Shown here in pieces: positions 61,785 through 64,000 of a stretch of 64,000 nt of DNA. The translations under genes were made by a program, and so were the position numbers. Each line of letters begins with the position of its first letter. Positions within the stretch are counted from its first letter, which is position 1. The DNA comes from Coleophoma eucalyptorum (taxonomy: Eukaryota > Ascomycota > Leotiomycetes > Helotiales > Dermateaceae): positions 1,054,001 through 1,118,000 of the forward strand of contig JALRME010000006.1 in assembly GCA_026120035.1 (NCBI GenBank). The letters are read 5' to 3'. Below the pieces are notes generated by a model. That model worked only from the letters and a program-made list of their open reading frames with translations, was not told where the DNA came from and did not search any database.

Positions 61785-62781
61785 ATGGCGCCCGAAAACT
61801 GGCGAGCAACCAACAAGAGCAACCGCGTGCTGCTGGACGCCGAGAAAGGCGGCTACGGCGTGATCGCAGCAATCGCATACAACTTCGAGCAAATCCTCGG
61901 CTTCGTCAAGGCCGCTGAGCAAGCAAAGTCGCCCATCATCATCCAGTTCTTCCCATGGGCCGTCACGTACTCCGCGGGGCTGCTGGTCAAGACGGCGGCG
62001 CTCGCCATTGCGGCCTCGCCCATGCGCGACCACATCGTGCTGCACATGGACCATGCTCAGAACTACGACCTGATCAAAAACTCGGCTGATAACCTGCCCT
62101 TTGACTCTATCATGGTTGATATGAGCCATTATGAAAAGGAGGAGAATTTGGCCAAGACGAGGGAGCTGGTTAAGTACTGTGCGGACCGGGGAATTGCTAC
62201 CGAGGCGGAACCGGGTAGAATTGAGGGTGGTGAGGATGGTGTCATGGATACGGAGGGCTTGGAGGGTAGCAAAACTACGCCAGAGGAGGTTAGGGAGTTT
62301 ATTGATACGGGTGTTGATGGGCTTGCTCCTGCATTTGGTAATATGCACGGCGAGTACTGGGCTTGTGGGCCACAATTGGATTTCCCTAGGTATGTGGAAC
62401 TGTTCTTACTCCTTACGCTGCTTCTTTATCCAGAATCGAACTTCTCGTCTGGAAACCCCTTGCCCTTCTTTTCTGGGCGGCAATTCTGACATTTCGTGCA
62501 ACAGACTCGAGCAGATCAGACACAACATCAATAACGAAGTCCGAATCGTGCTGCACGGCACCAATGGATTCGAGCCTGAATTGCTTAAGAAATGCATCAA
62601 GGCTGGTGTTTCCAAGATCAACGTGAACCGTCTCGTCCTCGATGATTACTATGACCACCTGAGAAAGAATGCGCCCACGATGAGCCAGACGCAGCTGATG
62701 GAGGAGGGAACACAGAAGGTTGTGGATCTGACGGTCCGGTGGATGGATATCTGCGGAAGTAGTGGGAGGGTCAGTTTATAA
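61785..62781 (+). CDS. Class II ketose-bisphosphate aldolase family protein
   Basis: Exons 61785-62389 and 62505-62781 (115 nt intron) give 293 residues. It is a zinc-dependent class II aldolase of the fructose/tagatose-bisphosphate type. Zinc and catalytic positions are visible: Asp and His in LHMDHAQ, Glu in TEAEPGRIEGGEDG, His in FGNMHGEY and His in VLHGTNG, followed by the phosphate-binding INVNRL stretch. It is shorter than the main fungal glycolytic aldolase (about 360 residues) and resembles the tagatose/ketose branch, so it probably cleaves another ketose phosphate. It lies beside a polyol-type SDR across a convergent gap, which hints at sugar or polyol catabolism rather than the cluster. 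The start is the ATG at 61785, in a CC ATGG context. Confidence 0.9.
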
Positions 62782-63550
62782 GGTTGGAATTAAGGTTGTC
62801 ACATCTCGATTTTGTAGGCTGCGTAGCGTTAATGACATTTCACATTTTCACGTTTATTCTGGAAATCTGACGTAAAAGTGCGCGATTGATTGATACTGAG
62901 TCTAGAAGGATGATGATCCCCAAGATCACTCGCTTTCCTGTGTGCATCTACGAATGATAATGCTATTTACTATCGCTTCTAATTTCATAGAGATCATATC
63001 TCTTCAGCAGGGAAAGATCGACAATTGAATGTTTGTAATCCTTATAATCTTTGCATGGGGTAATCCATGCATCTCACATGTAAACCGTTACAAGCGAGGA
63101 TAATATGAACAAAACTGCGTACTTTTAGCGGAAGTGCTGGTGCTACGAGCTTTTATATCCGAAATCCTAAGGAAGTCTAGTAAGTTTAAATAGATTACGA
63201 ACACTATTTAGTGCATTATTGTTCATCTCATGCATACAGGTACTGTTTCTTGCTGAAGGAGGTAGGCAGTAATGTCTTACCCTTCTTCTTTTTCTCAGCC
63301 AACACTCCTCTTTCTGATAGCCGTTTTTACCATATACCATAGTCATCAACTTGGCGAGTAATTAATTATCCTCCTTTTGATGCAGGAGGCAGGTACATTT
63401 AAAATCACATGCAAAGGAAATCTCGGAGTTATTTTAACGTTATTTAAATTTTTTCAATGTCTGTCTAATATAAGAATAAGGGTTTACAAAGAATCACGCA
63501 TTGGTGAGTCTCAACCTCCCAAAACACCCCGAAAAAAGCAAACCAATTCT
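62782..63550. other. Convergent intergenic region
   Basis: It lies between the 3' ends of the aldolase and the right-edge SDR. It is AT-rich, with no supported gene, RNA or repeat. Confidence 0.4.
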
Positions 63551-64000
63551 CTAGCAGACTGCAGAATATTGTTAGCCGGGGATTTCCAAAAGGCGTGAAA
63601 AACATAGAGGTGTACTTACTTCCAATAACACCGTTGACAGGGATATCAATACTGGTCGTGTAGCTCGCGGCATCGCTCAAAAGGTAGACATAAGCACCAC
63701 CCAACTCCTGCACCTCAGCAAGACGTGGGATTCCGCGGTAGTACTTAAGCTGGGTCTCCCAGTCGGCTTGCTTCTCGACCCAGTAGGTCATGGCGGTCTT
63801 GACAAGACCGGGGGAAACACTGTTGACGCGGATGCCGTACTGGGCCCACTCCATGGCGAGAGTGTGGGTCATGTTTCGCACACCTCCCTTGGAGGCACCG
63901 TATGGCGTCGATGGAACGACCTTGTTGGGTCGGTAGGAGGCCATGGAGGCAGTGAAGACAATGGCGCCCTTGACGTTCTGCTTGATGAAGGCGCGGGCGG
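63551..64000 (-). CDS. Short-chain dehydrogenase/reductase, C-terminal part
   Basis: The gene enters from the right edge. The visible exons are 63620 to beyond 64000 and a tiny last exon 63551-63558, which adds the final Ile-Cys after VNGVIG. Catalytic residues are present: Ser in FTASMAS and Y-x-x-x-K in TPYGASKGG, followed by the RVNSVSPGLVKTAM block that holds the cofactor. The sequence is closest in character to fungal sorbose-reductase or arabinitol-dehydrogenase-type SDRs. The Rossmann N-terminus lies outside the window. The 61 nt intron before an 8 nt terminal exon is inferred from splice signals and the family's usual short end. Confidence 0.8.

Overview
The window is nuclear DNA of a filamentous ascomycete (Pezizomycotina). 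The evidence is genes split by many 45-130 nt GT..AG introns, fungus-specific families (Zn2Cys6/MHR transcription factors, a highly reducing polyketide synthase, Dal5-type permease, GH92 mannosidase) and fungal forms of Rif1 and Ric8. A leotiomycete is possible but this is only an impression. Exon boundaries were assigned by hand from splice signals and reading frame. Unless noted, the summed exons keep one open frame.

Left part (1-16 kb), mostly ordinary genes: the 3' end of a fungal transcription factor (1-789), a phytanoyl-CoA-dioxygenase-like enzyme (1017-2149, -), a Cys-rich single-pass surface protein (2777-3690, -), Ric8 (4816-6464, -; one junction does not resolve), Rif1 with two PP1-docking motifs (7585-13271, +), and a glucose-6-phosphate 1-epimerase-like mutarotase (14053-15152, +). 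Next comes a secreted GH92 alpha-mannosidase (16152-18796, -) that carries an apparent one-base frameshift, then a 5.6 kb AT-rich stretch without recognisable genes (18.8-24.4 kb).

Centre (24.4-61.3 kb), an accessory block that looks like a secondary-metabolite gene cluster. An alpha/beta hydrolase and a 2414-residue HR-PKS (KS-AT-DH-degenerate MT-ER-KR-ACP) diverge from one 1.4 kb promoter region. They are followed by a truncated sugar-transporter pseudogene, an F-box-like protein, a small Cys-rich protein, an IPNS-like 2-oxoglutarate/Fe(II) dioxygenase, a Dal5-like MFS permease, an ABCC-type ABC transporter, a coiled-coil protein of unknown role, a cytochrome P450, a short-chain dehydrogenase with a mitochondrial-type leader, and a Zn2Cys6 regulator. 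A plausible reading is that the PKS makes a reduced chain, the hydrolase releases or transfers it, the P450, dioxygenase and SDR tailor it, the MFS/ABC proteins move it, and the regulator controls the set. The outer limits are inferred; the F-box, small Cys and coiled-coil genes may be bystanders.

Right edge: a class II ketose-bisphosphate aldolase (61785-62781, +) and the C-terminal part of a second SDR (63551 to beyond the edge, -). I found no tRNA, rRNA, CRISPR array or intact transposon.
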